Shown here: positions 51,957 to 60,153 of the stretch, one piece after another
Layout of the letters: every line of letters starts with the position of its first letter
Position numbering within the stretch: position 1 is the stretch's first letter
Assembly (NCBI RefSeq): GCF_023617245.1
Contig: NZ_CP067396.1
Location: 5,421,001 to 5,485,000, forward strand
Direction of reading: 5' to 3'
DNA from: Lysobacter enzymogenes
GTDB lineage: Bacteria > Pseudomonadota > Gammaproteobacteria > Xanthomonadales > Xanthomonadaceae
Length of the DNA stretch: 64,000 nucleotides
Position numbers and translations under genes: made by a program
The notes under the pieces: generated by a model
Databases searched by the model: none
What the model was told of the DNA's origin: nothing
The model's input: only the letters and a program-made list of their open reading frames with translations

Positions 51957-52503
51957 AGCTAACTCATTGATCCGTAAGTCCCCGAAAATTCGGGCCTGTG
52001 GTTTTCGGTCCACAGCCGCGGAGAAAACGGAGAAAAAGTGGCGAAAATTTCGCCAGAATTGGCGCGCGCCATTTTCTCCAAAACCACAGGCGCACGACGA
52101 AAAGGCCAAAAATAAGGCGTTTTCGTAAGGCGCGGAGAGGCGGGGAAAGCCGTTTGACGTAACGGCGTGGTGGAGCGTGGGCAACCGGAATCCAACTCTC
52201 TTGATTACCCAGGGTTGCCTACGATCATCCACAGATATCTTAGATCATGATGGCCCGCCTCCGCAGCCCCCTACGGCAGACCCAGGCTACGACTGGCCAA
52301 TGACCGCGCCCCGCCCCGGCTGACGCGTCAGGGTGGCACCGGGGCCGAGAGCCGGCCTAAGCAGGCGGACGCCGATCACCGAGGTCCCCTTGCTAGGACG
52401 GCCAAGACGCAGGGCCGAAAGCATTCAGGCACCGTACGACCTCAAGCGACCAACAAGCTCTCGGCAGTCTAATATCGACTTCATTTAACGTACCAACAGG
52501 CAG
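51957..52503. other. non-coding island border with a large hairpin
   Basis: About 550 bp. The left part holds the hairpin at 51994-52091; the right part (52240-52500) is ordinary GC-rich DNA without a gene. No tRNA or integrase was found. Confidence 0.5.
51994..52091. repeat. ~100-nt long inverted repeat / hairpin
   Basis: Outer arms GCCTGTGGTTTT (51994-52005) and AAAACCACAGGC (52080-52091) are perfectly complementary; inside, GGAGAAAA-AG-TGGCG (52029-52043) pairs with GCGCCATTTTCTCC (52066-52079), and TGGCGAAA-A-TTTCGCCA forms a competing small stem. It could be a structured RNA, a recombination site or a mobile-element end. Confidence 0.75.
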
Positions 52504-53324
52504 TCAGCGGGAGAAGAAGACGGGCGCTGGCGAATTCGCCAAGAGACTCCGAGTTGCCCCACCAAACACCATTTCCATGACGCGCGGATGTCCGTAAGCT
52601 CCGGCCACGATCAGATCGGTGCGGCTCTCCGCAGCATAGACACGGATTGTTTGGCCTGCGTCGCCTCCAGATGAGCTGCGGCGAACGATCTGGGCTTCGA
52701 CGCCGTGCCTTCGCAAGTGCGCGCAGATCAGCGCATCCTGGGCGTGCGCCTGGAAGCGACCGTCTTCGACCACCAAAATCTCCACCGCGCGCATGCGTTG
52801 CAGCCAAGGGATCGCGTCGTGGATCGCGCGCGTAGCCTCCCGGGTAGCGTTCCAAGCAATTAGCGCTCGCTCCATTGCAATCGCTCCCGAACCGGTCGGT
52901 AACGACAGGATCGGGCGGCCGCCGCTGGCGGCCAGTTCCCCGAACAAGCGGTGTGGGTGCAATGCGCCGGGCGGGTCGGCTTCGAGCAGGATTACGTCGG
53001 CCAAGCGTGCGTGCTCCATGCACATTTGCGCAGGGGTTGCCCACGACAGGGACGTTCGACAGATTCGTATTCGATGCCGGCTTCGCGCAGCCGGGCGTCG
53101 GCTGCTTCAGCCATCGCGCGCACGGTAGTCTCAGCGCATTCCTGCATCGTCGATCCTAAGCTGCCGGAAAAGTATTCCCAGGCCATCGGTTCGGGTTGCG
53201 CGTGGCTGACGCCGACCAGCACGGTCAAGCGGGCGTTCCACTGCTTGCACAAGGTGCGCGCGGCTTGTAGCGCGGGGTCCGGAATTCTTCCAGACATCAT
53301 GGGCAGCAAAAGATCTTTGTACAT
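52504..53324 (-). pseudogene. universal stress protein gene with frameshift
   Basis: A two-domain UspA-type protein in two frames. The first (ATG 53324) reads MYKDLLLPMMSGRIPDPALQ, then ARLREAGIEYESVERP; a missing base near 53050 shifts it, and the rest, SWATPAQMCMEHARLADVIL, RALIAWNATREATRAIHDAI and VAGAYGHPRVMEMVFGGATR, is in the other frame. The C-terminal nucleotide-binding loop is intact. It may be a real lesion or a sequencing error. An FNR-like box lies 57 bp upstream of the start. Usp proteins aid survival under low oxygen and stasis. Confidence 0.82.
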
Positions 53325-53380
53325 CGGCGTCGCCTCAGTCGGACTCAGGCCGCACTTATTCTCGTCGCCCGGGCACTTTA

Positions 53381-53394
53381 TTGACTTGGATCAG
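53381..53394 (-). promoter_or_regulatory. weak FNR/Anr-like box before the frameshifted usp gene
   Basis: TTGACTTGGATCAG matches TTGAT-N4-ATCAA at 8 of 10 defined positions and is 57 bp from the usp start, the same spacing as the box at 57924. Confidence 0.45.
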
Positions 53395-53412
53395 ACCCAT
53401 GCGTCGGCGGGC

Positions 53413-53426
53413 TTGATCCATGTCAA
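53413..53426 (+). promoter_or_regulatory. FNR/Anr-like box before the GNAT gene
   Basis: TTGATCCATGTCAA matches TTGAT-N4-ATCAA at 9 of 10 defined positions, about 97 bp before the GNAT start. Confidence 0.55.
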
Positions 53427-53522
53427 TAACTGAGCGCCCAGAGGGATCAAGCTTCTTTCACCCTCCTTTCGAGAAGCAGTCATGAACGATGTCCATGGCG
53501 TTGCTCCGACATCGATGCCGCA

Positions 53523-54023
53523 ATGAGCCAGACGCTTCGCGACGGCAGCCGGGTGCGTATCCGCCCCATTGCTTCGGCGGACCGAGAGAGCGAACGCGCT
53601 TTCATTGCAGGCCTGTCCGATGAGTCGCGACGCCACCGGTTCTTGGGACAGATAAGCGCGCCCAGCGAGCGGATGCTCGATTGCCTGGTGAATATCGACC
53701 CCATCCACGACGCGGCGCTGGTCGCTGTGACCTGCGAAGCCGATGCGGAGCGCATTGTCGGCGCGGCGCGCTTCAGCTCGGATCCGGACGCGGTCAACTG
53801 CGAATGCGCGGTGGTGGTTGCCGATCAGTGGCAAGGCCAAGGCCTGGGCACCGCCCTGATGCGGCACTTGATCGATATCGCGCGCGCTCGCGGGATCGAA
53901 CGTATGTACTCGGTCGACATGGCCGAGAACGCCGACATGCGGGAACTGGCGATGTACCTCGGGTTTCGTGTCCGCGCCGAACCAGGCGACGCATCCCTGG
54001 TTGTGTACGAATTGCCACTTTAG
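53523..54023 (+). CDS. GNAT-family acetyltransferase (Pat-like group)
   Basis: 166 residues. It starts MSQTLRDGSRVRIRPIASAD and has the GNAT core EFC-type strands ECAVVVADQWQGQGLGTALM with the acetyl-CoA loop QGQGLGTAL, then YSVDMAENADMRELAMYLGF. The N-terminal DESRRHRFLGQI resembles the acetyltransferases fused to acetyl-CoA synthetase-like or Usp-linked protein lysine acetyltransferases. It may acetylate proteins under low oxygen (inference). Divergent from the usp remnant, with an FNR-like box between them. Confidence 0.85.
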   Translation: MSQTLRDGSRVRIRPIASADRESERAFIAGLSDESRRHRFLGQISAPSERMLDCLVNIDPIHDAALVAVTCEADAERIVGAARFSSDPDAVNCECAVVVADQWQGQGLGTALMRHLIDIARARGIERMYSVDMAENADMRELAMYLGFRVRAEPGDASLVVYELPL

Positions 54024-54065
54024 CCGTCGCCGCATCGATCTCTAACGCGCAGTCGGAGCATTCCC

Positions 54066-54437
54066 ATGTCCGTCGCCCACACTTTCGATCGCCTCGCCAA
54101 GTTGTCCTCGCGATTCGCGGGACGTCCAGCGGCATTCAGTCTAGCGGCCCTCACGATCGCCGCCTGGTTGGCATCGGGCCCCCTATTCGGCTTTTCCGAT
54201 ACATGGCAACTGGTGATCAATACCGCCACAACCATCGTCACCTTCCTAATGGTGTTCTTAATCCAGAACACCCAGAGCCGGGATACCGAGGCGATCCAGA
54301 TCAAGTTGGACGAACTCATCCGCGCGACCGAACAGGCCAACAACGCGCTCATGGACATCGAGGAGCTCGATGAGGAGAGCCTTGACGCATTCCGCCGCCG
54401 CTACGAAGAGCTCGCCGCACGCTCGCGCAAAAGCTAA
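54066..54437 (+). CDS. low-affinity iron permease family protein
   Basis: 123 residues. Two membrane helices (FSLAALTIAAWLASGPLFGF and LVINTATTIVTFLMVFLIQN) followed by QNTQSRDTEAIQIKLDELIR and an acidic coiled end (MDIEELDEESLDAFRRRYEE), the full pattern of the bacterial low-affinity iron permease family (PF04120). Despite the name, a transport role in bacteria is unproven. It lies 42 bp after the GNAT gene on the same strand. Confidence 0.88.
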   Translation: MSVAHTFDRLAKLSSRFAGRPAAFSLAALTIAAWLASGPLFGFSDTWQLVINTATTIVTFLMVFLIQNTQSRDTEAIQIKLDELIRATEQANNALMDIEELDEESLDAFRRRYEELAARSRKS

Positions 54438-54441
54438 GCCT

Positions 54442-55686
54442 TCAATGACTTGCCAAGACGGCGCCCAGGACGAACGCCACTTGCATCGCCGCCACGCCCA
54501 CGGCGACTCGCCACGCGTAGTCGCGGCTGCCGCGCGTGACCGCGACTAGGCATTTCACCGCGCCGTTGACCGCGAACGCGCCGAGTAGTCCGTACTGAGC
54601 CGGACCGGCCTGGCCGCCCTGCGCGACCGTTTGCGCCGCAGCCGCCGCGGCTGCGTGCACGTCGGCCAGACCGGCCAGGGTCAGCACCCAAGGCAGGCTT
54701 TCTGCGCCGAGCCAAGCGCGCGCCAATGACGCGGCTATCAAAACCCCGGCCAGCAACGCCGACAGCCGCAGCGCTGACAAGGGATCGTACGGGCGCTCCG
54801 CCGCCGCCTCACCGGTACCGGCGTCGGGGGCAACCGCGCGCGCGGCCAGCCACGCGGCGGCCAGGGCACCCAGGCCGGCGCCGGCCAGCGCCGGTGCCGC
54901 CCAGGCCAGAAGGGCGGGCGAAAACAGCCCCAGCACCAGGGCCAGTTGCAGCACGGTCGCGATGTTGGACATCAGCGCCGCACTCGCCGCCAAGGGCGCA
55001 AGCGATGGCTGAATGCGCGCGCGTTCCGCCATTGCCGCGACCGTGGCGGTGCTGGACACGAATCCCCCCGCCAGGCCGGCGATCGGCAGCCCCGCGCGCG
55101 CGCCGAGCACGCGCGTCGCCAGATAGCCAGCCGCGCTGACGATCATCACCCCGACCGCCAGTGTCCACAGCTGATGGGGGTTGATCGCGCCCCACGGATC
55201 GAGCGCCCGATCCGGCAACAGCGGTAGGACGATGAACGCGCATGCGGCCAACAGCAGCAGGCCACGCAGTTCCTCGTGACCGATCCAGTGGCGGCTGAAG
55301 CGGTGCAGGTGCTCACGCGCGGCCAGCAAGATCGCCAGTGCCACGCCGAGCGCGGCGGACACCGCAGCCTCGCGCATGGCTAGCGCGCCGATCAGGAACG
55401 TCAGCAGCCATGCCGCCTCGGTGGTCAGGCCGGGATCGCGCCGACGGGTGCCGAGGTAGCCGGCGACCACCAGCGCCCCCAGGGTCGCGCCGGCCACCAG
55501 CAAACCCACTTGACCCAGTTGCACCGCAGTGGCCCCGATCAACGCGCTCAGGGCGAAGCTGCGTATGCCCGCGAGTTGACGCGCGGAGCGGCCGCGATGG
55601 GCGCGCTCGCGCTCCAATCCGACCAGCAGGCCGACCGCGAGCGCCACCCCCAGGCCGACGAACGACGGCAGCGCGACCGGCGCCAT
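54442..55686 (-). CDS. MgtC/SapB plus DUF4010 membrane protein
   Basis: 414 residues with about 11-12 membrane helices. The N-terminal quarter has the MgtC/SapB motifs (GLLVGLERERAHRGRSARQL, AGIRSFALSALIGATAVQL, DPGLTTEAAWLLTFLIGALA); the remainder is the DUF4010 domain (LPIAGLAGGFVSSTATVAAM, GLADVHAAAAAAAQTVAQGG). MgtC proteins affect magnesium homeostasis and F-ATPase activity; the fused form is uncharacterised. Its start lies 9 bp after the stop of the alcohol dehydrogenase gene, so the two form an operon. Confidence 0.9.
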   Translation of the reverse strand: MAPVALPSFVGLGVALAVGLLVGLERERAHRGRSARQLAGIRSFALSALIGATAVQLGQVGLLVAGATLGALVVAGYLGTRRRDPGLTTEAAWLLTFLIGALAMREAAVSAALGVALAILLAAREHLHRFSRHWIGHEELRGLLLLAACAFIVLPLLPDRALDPWGAINPHQLWTLAVGVMIVSAAGYLATRVLGARAGLPIAGLAGGFVSSTATVAAMAERARIQPSLAPLAASAALMSNIATVLQLALVLGLFSPALLAWAAPALAGAGLGALAAAWLAARAVAPDAGTGEAAAERPYDPLSALRLSALLAGVLIAASLARAWLGAESLPWVLTLAGLADVHAAAAAAAQTVAQGGQAGPAQYGLLGAFAVNGAVKCLVAVTRGSRDYAWRVAVGVAAMQVAFVLGAVLASH

Positions 55687-55695
55687 GGCGCGGGC

Positions 55696-56727
55696 TCAGC
55701 CCCCCAGCTCTAGCACCGCGCGGCCTTCGATGCCGCCGGTCTGCAAGCGCCCGAGCACGGCATTGACCTCGCTCAGACGGAAGCGCTCGATGCTGGCTCT
55801 GACCTTGCCGTCGACCGCGAAGGCGACCGCTTCGGCCAGATCCTGGCGCCCACCGACGATGGAGCCGCGCAGGGTGATCCGCTTGAGCACGACATCGAAG
55901 ATCGGAGAGGCAAACTCGCCCGGCGGTAGCCCGACCAAACTAACCGTGCCGCGCCTGCGCACCATGCGCAAGGCTTGCGAGAACGCCGGCGGCGCGATCG
56001 CGGTGACCAGCGCGCCGTGTACGCCGCCTCCGGTGATGTCTAGCACTGTCTGCACCGCGTCGGGCGCGGCGGCGTCAATCGCGGCTTCAGCGCCGAGCGA
56101 ATGCGCCAGTTCGAGCTTAGCCGCACTCACATCAACGGCCAGCGTACGCAGGCCCATCGCCTGACCGTACTGCAGCGCCAAATGGCCTAGGCCTCCGATA
56201 CCGGACACCAGCAACCACTGGCCCGGACGCGTGTCGGTCTCGCGAATGCCCTTGTAGCTGGTGACGCCGGCGCACAGGATCGGGGCGATCGCGGCGAAGT
56301 CGCAGTCGCGCGGCAGACGCGCGACGTAATCGGCGTGGGCCAGCGCATATTGAGCGAACGTGCCGTTGACGCTGTAGCCGCTATTGCGCTGGCGTTCGCA
56401 CAGACTTTCCCAGCCTGCGATGCAGTGCTCGCAGCGACCGCAGGCATCGTGCAGCCAGGCGATGCCGACCGCATCGCCGACCCGCAGGTGTTCCACGCCC
56501 GGGCCGAGCGCAACCACAATGCCAGCACCTTCGTGGCCTGGGATAAACGGGAGCGATGGCTTGACCGGCCAATCGCCGCGCACTGCGTGCAAGTCGGTAT
56601 GGCACACGCCGCTGGCGCGGATCTCCACCAGCACTTCGCCGCGTCCGGGCGTGGGCACGGGCAGTTCAGACAGGTGCAAAGGTGCGCCCAGCGTATAGGC
56701 AACGGCGGCTAGCATAGTGGCGGTCAT
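55696..56727 (-). CDS. zinc-dependent alcohol dehydrogenase (AdhP-like)
   Basis: 343 residues from the ATG at 56727 (GGAG 6-9 nt upstream). Catalytic zinc ligands: Cys in SGVCHTDLHAV, His-Glu in IPGHEGAGIV, and Cys in APILCAGVTSYKG; structural zinc: DACGRCEHCIAGWESLC. NAD binding: VSGIGGLGHLALQYG. It interconverts primary alcohols and aldehydes with NAD, a typical fermentative step under oxygen limitation. The downstream MgtC-type gene is co-transcribed. No FNR box was seen directly before it. Confidence 0.95.
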   Translation of the reverse strand: MTATMLAAVAYTLGAPLHLSELPVPTPGRGEVLVEIRASGVCHTDLHAVRGDWPVKPSLPFIPGHEGAGIVVALGPGVEHLRVGDAVGIAWLHDACGRCEHCIAGWESLCERQRNSGYSVNGTFAQYALAHADYVARLPRDCDFAAIAPILCAGVTSYKGIRETDTRPGQWLLVSGIGGLGHLALQYGQAMGLRTLAVDVSAAKLELAHSLGAEAAIDAAAPDAVQTVLDITGGGVHGALVTAIAPPAFSQALRMVRRRGTVSLVGLPPGEFASPIFDVVLKRITLRGSIVGGRQDLAEAVAFAVDGKVRASIERFRLSEVNAVLGRLQTGGIEGRAVLELGG

Positions 56728-57028
56728 GTCGGTCTCCGGCGCGGCGCGGAAGCACGTTCGAATCGATGAGAGTCGGTCCGGGCTTGGCGCTGGCGCCGCC
56801 ACCAATCGCGGCAGCGTGCAAGCCATCGCCCACCACGACCCGGTTCGTGGGATGCGTTGGCCTGGGCCACGACAGGCGCCGGCGGGACGTCGAACAATGA
56901 AAACACCACGTCGTCTTCGATCCACCGCAATTGCCGGCGTAGCGCGAGTTCGGGCGATTCCTGTGGGCGATTAGGGCGGCAATGCGTCATGGCAAGGCTC
57001 CGGCGATGAAACAACGGTCGGTTCAATT
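56728..57028. other. intergenic region upstream of the alcohol dehydrogenase
   Basis: About 300 bp between leftward genes; no gene or clear box seen. Confidence 0.4.
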
Positions 57029-57865
57029 TCAATGCGCGTACAACACCGGAAGGTCGGCGGCGATCAACAGCTCGCGCGTGGCGCCGCCCAGCGCCCATTC
57101 GCGTAGGCGCGAATGGCCGTAGCCACCGGCGATCACTAAGTGCGCTCCGTTGAGCCGTGCGAACTCCAACACACGGCAGGCGACGCTATCCTCGCCCGCG
57201 GCGCGCGCGACCCACGAGGCATCCACGCCGTGGCGGCGTAGATGCTCCATCAGGCGCCGGCCGGACGGCTCGACGTCGACACCGCGGCCATCATCGATCG
57301 CCAGTACGTCCACTGACTTGGCCGTCGCCAGCAAGGGCAGCGCGTCGCGCACCGCGCGCGCCGCCTCGCGGGTAGGCTGCCAGGCGATCACGACGCGGCG
57401 CATGGGTACCACCGGGTCACACCGCGGCGGCACCACCAGCACCGGACAGCCGGATTCGAATAGCGCCGCGGCGAAGTACTCGCGCGGCGCCGCCGCCTCA
57501 AGAGTGTCGCCAATCGCACCGCCGAGCACGACCAGATCGCAGTCGAATGCCTCACGCGCAGCAACGCGTGGAGCGCTAAGGTGGAGAGCTTCGGTGACCC
57601 GAGCATCCCAACGGATGGTCTCGATCGACAAGCGCTCGCGCAACGCGGCCAGGCGGCTCTGCCCATGTTCGCGTAACTCGGTGTGCGATTGCACCGTGGC
57701 CAAGTCCGGCATCATGCCCCACGGATGCACCATTGGCGGCGGCAGGTCGACCATCTCCAGCACCTGCAGGTGCGCGCCATGCAGGGCGGCCAAGCGGGTG
57801 GCCACATACAGCGCATCGGCGTCGCCGTCGTGGCCGCTCAGCGGAAGCAGCAAGCTCTTGTACAT
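57029..57865 (-). CDS. two-domain universal stress protein
   Basis: 278 residues from the ATG at 57865 (AGGAG upstream). Two Usp domains: the first begins YKSLLLPLSGHDGDADALY and is degenerate in its nucleotide loop (LVVLGGAIGD); the second begins VVIAWQPTREAARAVRDALP and ends with AGGYGHSRLREWALGGATRE, the G-x2-G-x9-G-(S/T)-like loop. Such tandem Usps help anaerobic survival in pseudomonads. An FNR/Anr-like box lies 59 bp upstream. Confidence 0.92.
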   Translation of the reverse strand: MYKSLLLPLSGHDGDADALYVATRLAALHGAHLQVLEMVDLPPPMVHPWGMMPDLATVQSHTELREHGQSRLAALRERLSIETIRWDARVTEALHLSAPRVAAREAFDCDLVVLGGAIGDTLEAAAPREYFAAALFESGCPVLVVPPRCDPVVPMRRVVIAWQPTREAARAVRDALPLLATAKSVDVLAIDDGRGVDVEPSGRRLMEHLRRHGVDASWVARAAGEDSVACRVLEFARLNGAHLVIAGGYGHSRLREWALGGATRELLIAADLPVLYAH

Positions 57866-57923
57866 GGGCGGGTTCTCCTGCGGTCGGTTCGAGCGCATTG
57901 CACGCCTGCGGGGGCCAGCCAGC

Positions 57924-57937
57924 ATGATCTGGATCAA
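57924..57937 (-). promoter_or_regulatory. FNR/Anr-like box before the tandem usp gene
   Basis: ATGATCTGGATCAA matches TTGAT-N4-ATCAA at 9 of 10 positions, 59 bp from the leftward usp start. Confidence 0.65.
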
Positions 57938-57975
57938 TAAACGCGCTGATGAGGTACCTGCTGCCGTTCCCCGAC

Positions 57976-57989
57976 TTGATCTGGATCAA
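57976..57989 (+). promoter_or_regulatory. perfect FNR/Anr box before the BON-domain gene
   Basis: TTGATCTGGATCAA matches the TTGAT-N4-ATCAA consensus exactly. It is 57 bp before the rightward BON gene and 39 bp from the box serving the divergent usp gene. Confidence 0.78.
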
Positions 57990-58045
57990 GCCGCGATGCC
58001 CAACGTGGGCGCGCAATGGTCCCGAACCTCCCTGGGAGAGCGACG

Positions 58046-58696
58046 GTGAACAGCGAGAAACTGCGTCGATACGTCATTCAAGAGATGAGCTTCGATCCGC
58101 GGGTGGATGCCAGTGGTATCGGCGTCCACGTGGAAGACCGCATCGTCCACCTCACCGGCCACGTGCACAGCCTGGCCGAAAAGCATGCGCTGGTGGACGC
58201 CGCCGCGCGCGTCAAAGGCGTGCGCGGGGTAATCGTCGACGTTCAGGTACGCTGCGATAGCGCCGCCTGTGTCGAGGATGAAGTGCTGGCCAAGCGCGCG
58301 ACGGACGTCTTGGCTTGGGATGCGACCTTGCCGCGCGACGCGATCAAGGTCACGGTCGAGCACGGTCGTTTGGCGCTGATCGGCGACGTGGATTGGCAGT
58401 ATCAGCGCAGCCGGGTCGAACAGGATCTACGCCGGCTCGCCGGGGTGTCTGGAATCGATAACCGGATCGAGATCCGCAAGGTCGGCCGGCGTCAGGATAT
58501 AGAGCGTGCAATCAAGGATGCAATGCGGCGCCGCGCCGACATGGACTCCGCGCGGATCCGCGTGGCCGTGGACGAGAGTGGTCAGGTCGTCTTAAAGGGC
58601 AAAGTCGCCGACTGGCGCGCACGCAATGCTGTGGAGGACGCGGCGTGGTTAACGGCGGGGGTTCGGTCGGTGGACAACCGCGTGCGGGTTCGCTGA
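58046..58696 (+). CDS. triple BON-domain protein
   Basis: 216 residues from a GTG at 58046 with GGGAGAG 5 nt upstream. Three BON-type repeats of about 65-70 residues: DASGIGVHVEDRIVHLTGHV, DAIKVTVEHGRLALIGDVDW and ARIRVAVDESGQVVLKGKVA. No signal peptide, so unlike OsmY it is probably cytosolic. BON domains bind membranes or ligands; here a stress or low-oxygen role is inferred from the neighbouring usp genes and the FNR box. Confidence 0.88.
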   Translation: MNSEKLRRYVIQEMSFDPRVDASGIGVHVEDRIVHLTGHVHSLAEKHALVDAAARVKGVRGVIVDVQVRCDSAACVEDEVLAKRATDVLAWDATLPRDAIKVTVEHGRLALIGDVDWQYQRSRVEQDLRRLAGVSGIDNRIEIRKVGRRQDIERAIKDAMRRRADMDSARIRVAVDESGQVVLKGKVADWRARNAVEDAAWLTAGVRSVDNRVRVR

Positions 58697-58735
58697 AACC
58701 ACATCCGCATTACTTTCATGAAACGGAGCACACAG

Positions 58736-59158
58736 ATGAAAATCCTGGTCGCCGTGGATGGCAGCGACAACGCGCTGCGTGCCGTGCGCTACGCGGCAAA
58801 AATTTCCGCTCAATTCGACACGCCCCCGCCACTGCTGTTGCTGTATGCGGATCCGCCGCTGATGCGCAGCGTCGCGGTCAGCCTGGGCGCGAAGGAGGTC
58901 GAGCGCTATCACGCGGAGAACGCTCGTCACGCGCTGAGCAAGGCCAGGGCGGCACTCAAGCGGGCCAAGGTCGAGTTCGATGAGCGTTCCGCGGTGGGCG
59001 ATCCGGCCGCGATCATCGCCAAGTTCGCGCGCAGCGAGCAGTGCGACATGGCGGTTATGGGCTCACATGGGCGTTCCGCGCTGAAGAGCTTGCTGCTAGG
59101 GTCGGTCACCAGCAAGGTCATTACCGCTGGCGTGCTCCCTGTGCTCGTGGTCCGCTGA
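58736..59158 (+). CDS. single-domain universal stress protein UspA type
   Basis: 140 residues from the ATG at 58736 (GGAG 8 nt upstream; an in-frame ATG at 58718 lacks a site). MKILVAVDGSDNALRAVRYA, the acidic ligand DG and the ATP loop MGSHGRSALKSLLLGSVTSK (G-x2-G-x9-G-S) are all intact, so it is of the nucleotide-binding class. It follows the BON gene by 39 bp and may share its FNR-controlled transcript. Confidence 0.93.
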   Translation: MKILVAVDGSDNALRAVRYAAKISAQFDTPPPLLLLYADPPLMRSVAVSLGAKEVERYHAENARHALSKARAALKRAKVEFDERSAVGDPAAIIAKFARSEQCDMAVMGSHGRSALKSLLLGSVTSKVITAGVLPVLVVR

Positions 59159-59355
59159 CCTTAGCCACCCAAGAGGCAGCGATACCTGACGGCGTTTGGC
59201 GTACATCGCATACTCCGTAGCGCGCCTCGCACTGGTGGTCCCGGAGCGAGTGTCAGGGGTTTCACCGCCCTGCGCATCGATGCGCGGGGCCTCGCGTCAT
59301 GCTAGCCCACGCACGCTGCCGCAGGGCCGCTTTAACCACTGGCACGATTGTGGCA

Positions 59356-59673
59356 TCACGCACGAGCGAGCTTCGACGCTATGCCGGCGCCCTGCGGGCC
59401 CTCCAGGCGCATTTCCAACTGGGCGCCGCCGGTGCCGTCGACATGGCAGCTGACATAGTTGGGTGCCTGCCGGTAGAGGCCGAAGCGGTCCTAGCCGCTG
59501 ACCGTCGGGACGTCCGCGCCCTGCGCCCCCAGTGTCGCGCCGAGCGCCCCCTCGTCGACGAGCTCCGAGGGTGCCGACAGACGTGGCAAGTGCCACGGTT
59601 TCCAGGCCACCGCCGCCAGGATCACGGCGGCGAGGCCGAGTAGCGTCGCGGAAAGGCGCGAGGACGCAGCCAT
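59356..59673 (-). pseudogene. small membrane-anchored protein gene with internal stop
   Basis: From 59673: MAASSRLSATLLGLAAVILA, a membrane anchor, then LSAPSELVDEGALGATLGAQ and DVPTVSG, where TAG (59492 region) interrupts. The same frame continues at once with DRFGLYRQAPNYVSCHVDGT and GGAQLEMRLEGPQGAGIAS to a TGA at 59356-59358. The reading frame is coherent on both sides, so a single nonsense change is likely. Family unknown; a copper- or cytochrome-related small protein is possible but unproven. Convergent with the usp gene. Confidence 0.6.
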
Positions 59674-59758
59674 AGGGTTGAGCGGCGCCACTCGAACTCT
59701 ATGCAGCGGCTCGCCAAACGATCATCTTCCTTGCGCAGGCCCGTTATTTTGATTATTG

Positions 59759-59777
59759 TTTGATTATGGAAATCAAA
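59759..59777. promoter_or_regulatory. inverted repeat over the arsR start, candidate ArsR operator
   Basis: TTTGATT-ATGGA-AATCAAA is a perfect 7-bp dyad that includes the arsR ATG; another TTTGATT lies 11 bp to the left. ArsR repressors bind such A/T-rich dyads in their own promoters. Confidence 0.6.
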
Positions 59778-60095
59778 TCCGCAGTCACCCTCCTCGCCGC
59801 CCTCGCCCAGGAAACCCGGCTTTCGGTGTTCCGCCTACTCGTCGAACAAGGTACCGACGGCCTGCCCGCTGGACAGATCGCCGAACGGTTGGACATCAGT
59901 CCGGCCACGCTGTCGTTCCATCTGAAGGAACTGACTCACGCCGGACTGACGCTGTCGCGGCAGGAAGGGCGTTTCGTCATTTATTCCGCCCATTACGAAG
60001 CGATGAACGGTCTGCTGTCCTTCCTCACCGAGAACTGCTGTGCAGGTTCACCGTGCGACGCCACGGCGTCGGCCTGCGCTCCCTCTAAGCGATAA
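59766..60095 (+). CDS. arsR: ArsR-family arsenic-responsive repressor
   Basis: 109 residues. The winged helix is clear: LLAALAQETRLSVFRLLVEQ, AGQIAERLDISPATLSFHLK with the recognition helix, ELTHAGLTLSRQEGRFVIYS. The As(III) site is C-terminal: ENCCAGSPCDATASAC, a vicinal Cys pair plus a third Cys, like the Acidithiobacillus type rather than the CVCDLC helix type of plasmid R773. It represses the operon until arsenite binds. First gene of the ars operon; the ATG at 59766 lies inside its candidate operator. Confidence 0.94.
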   Translation: MEIKSAVTLLAALAQETRLSVFRLLVEQGTDGLPAGQIAERLDISPATLSFHLKELTHAGLTLSRQEGRFVIYSAHYEAMNGLLSFLTENCCAGSPCDATASACAPSKR

Positions 60096-60105
60096 GGAGT
60101 CGCCG

Positions 60106-60153
60106 ATGAATCGCTTGCGCGTACGCGTCTCCAGCCTGGGCTGCAGCGCGTGA
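60106..60153 (+). CDS. 15-codon leader-type ORF in the ars operon
   Basis: ATG at 60106 with a strong AAGGAG site 7 nt upstream, encoding MNRLRVRVSSLGCSA. Its TGA overlaps the GTG of arsN2 (GTGA), so ribosomes ending here can start arsN2, which has no good site of its own. It may be a coupling leader or the stump of a deleted ars gene. The single Cys is notable but no function can be claimed. Confidence 0.45.
   Translation: MNRLRVRVSSLGCSA

Noticed and set aside
52200..52500. Possible tRNA as island insertion site
   Set aside because: No cloverleaf, T-loop GTTCRA or acceptor pairing could be found.
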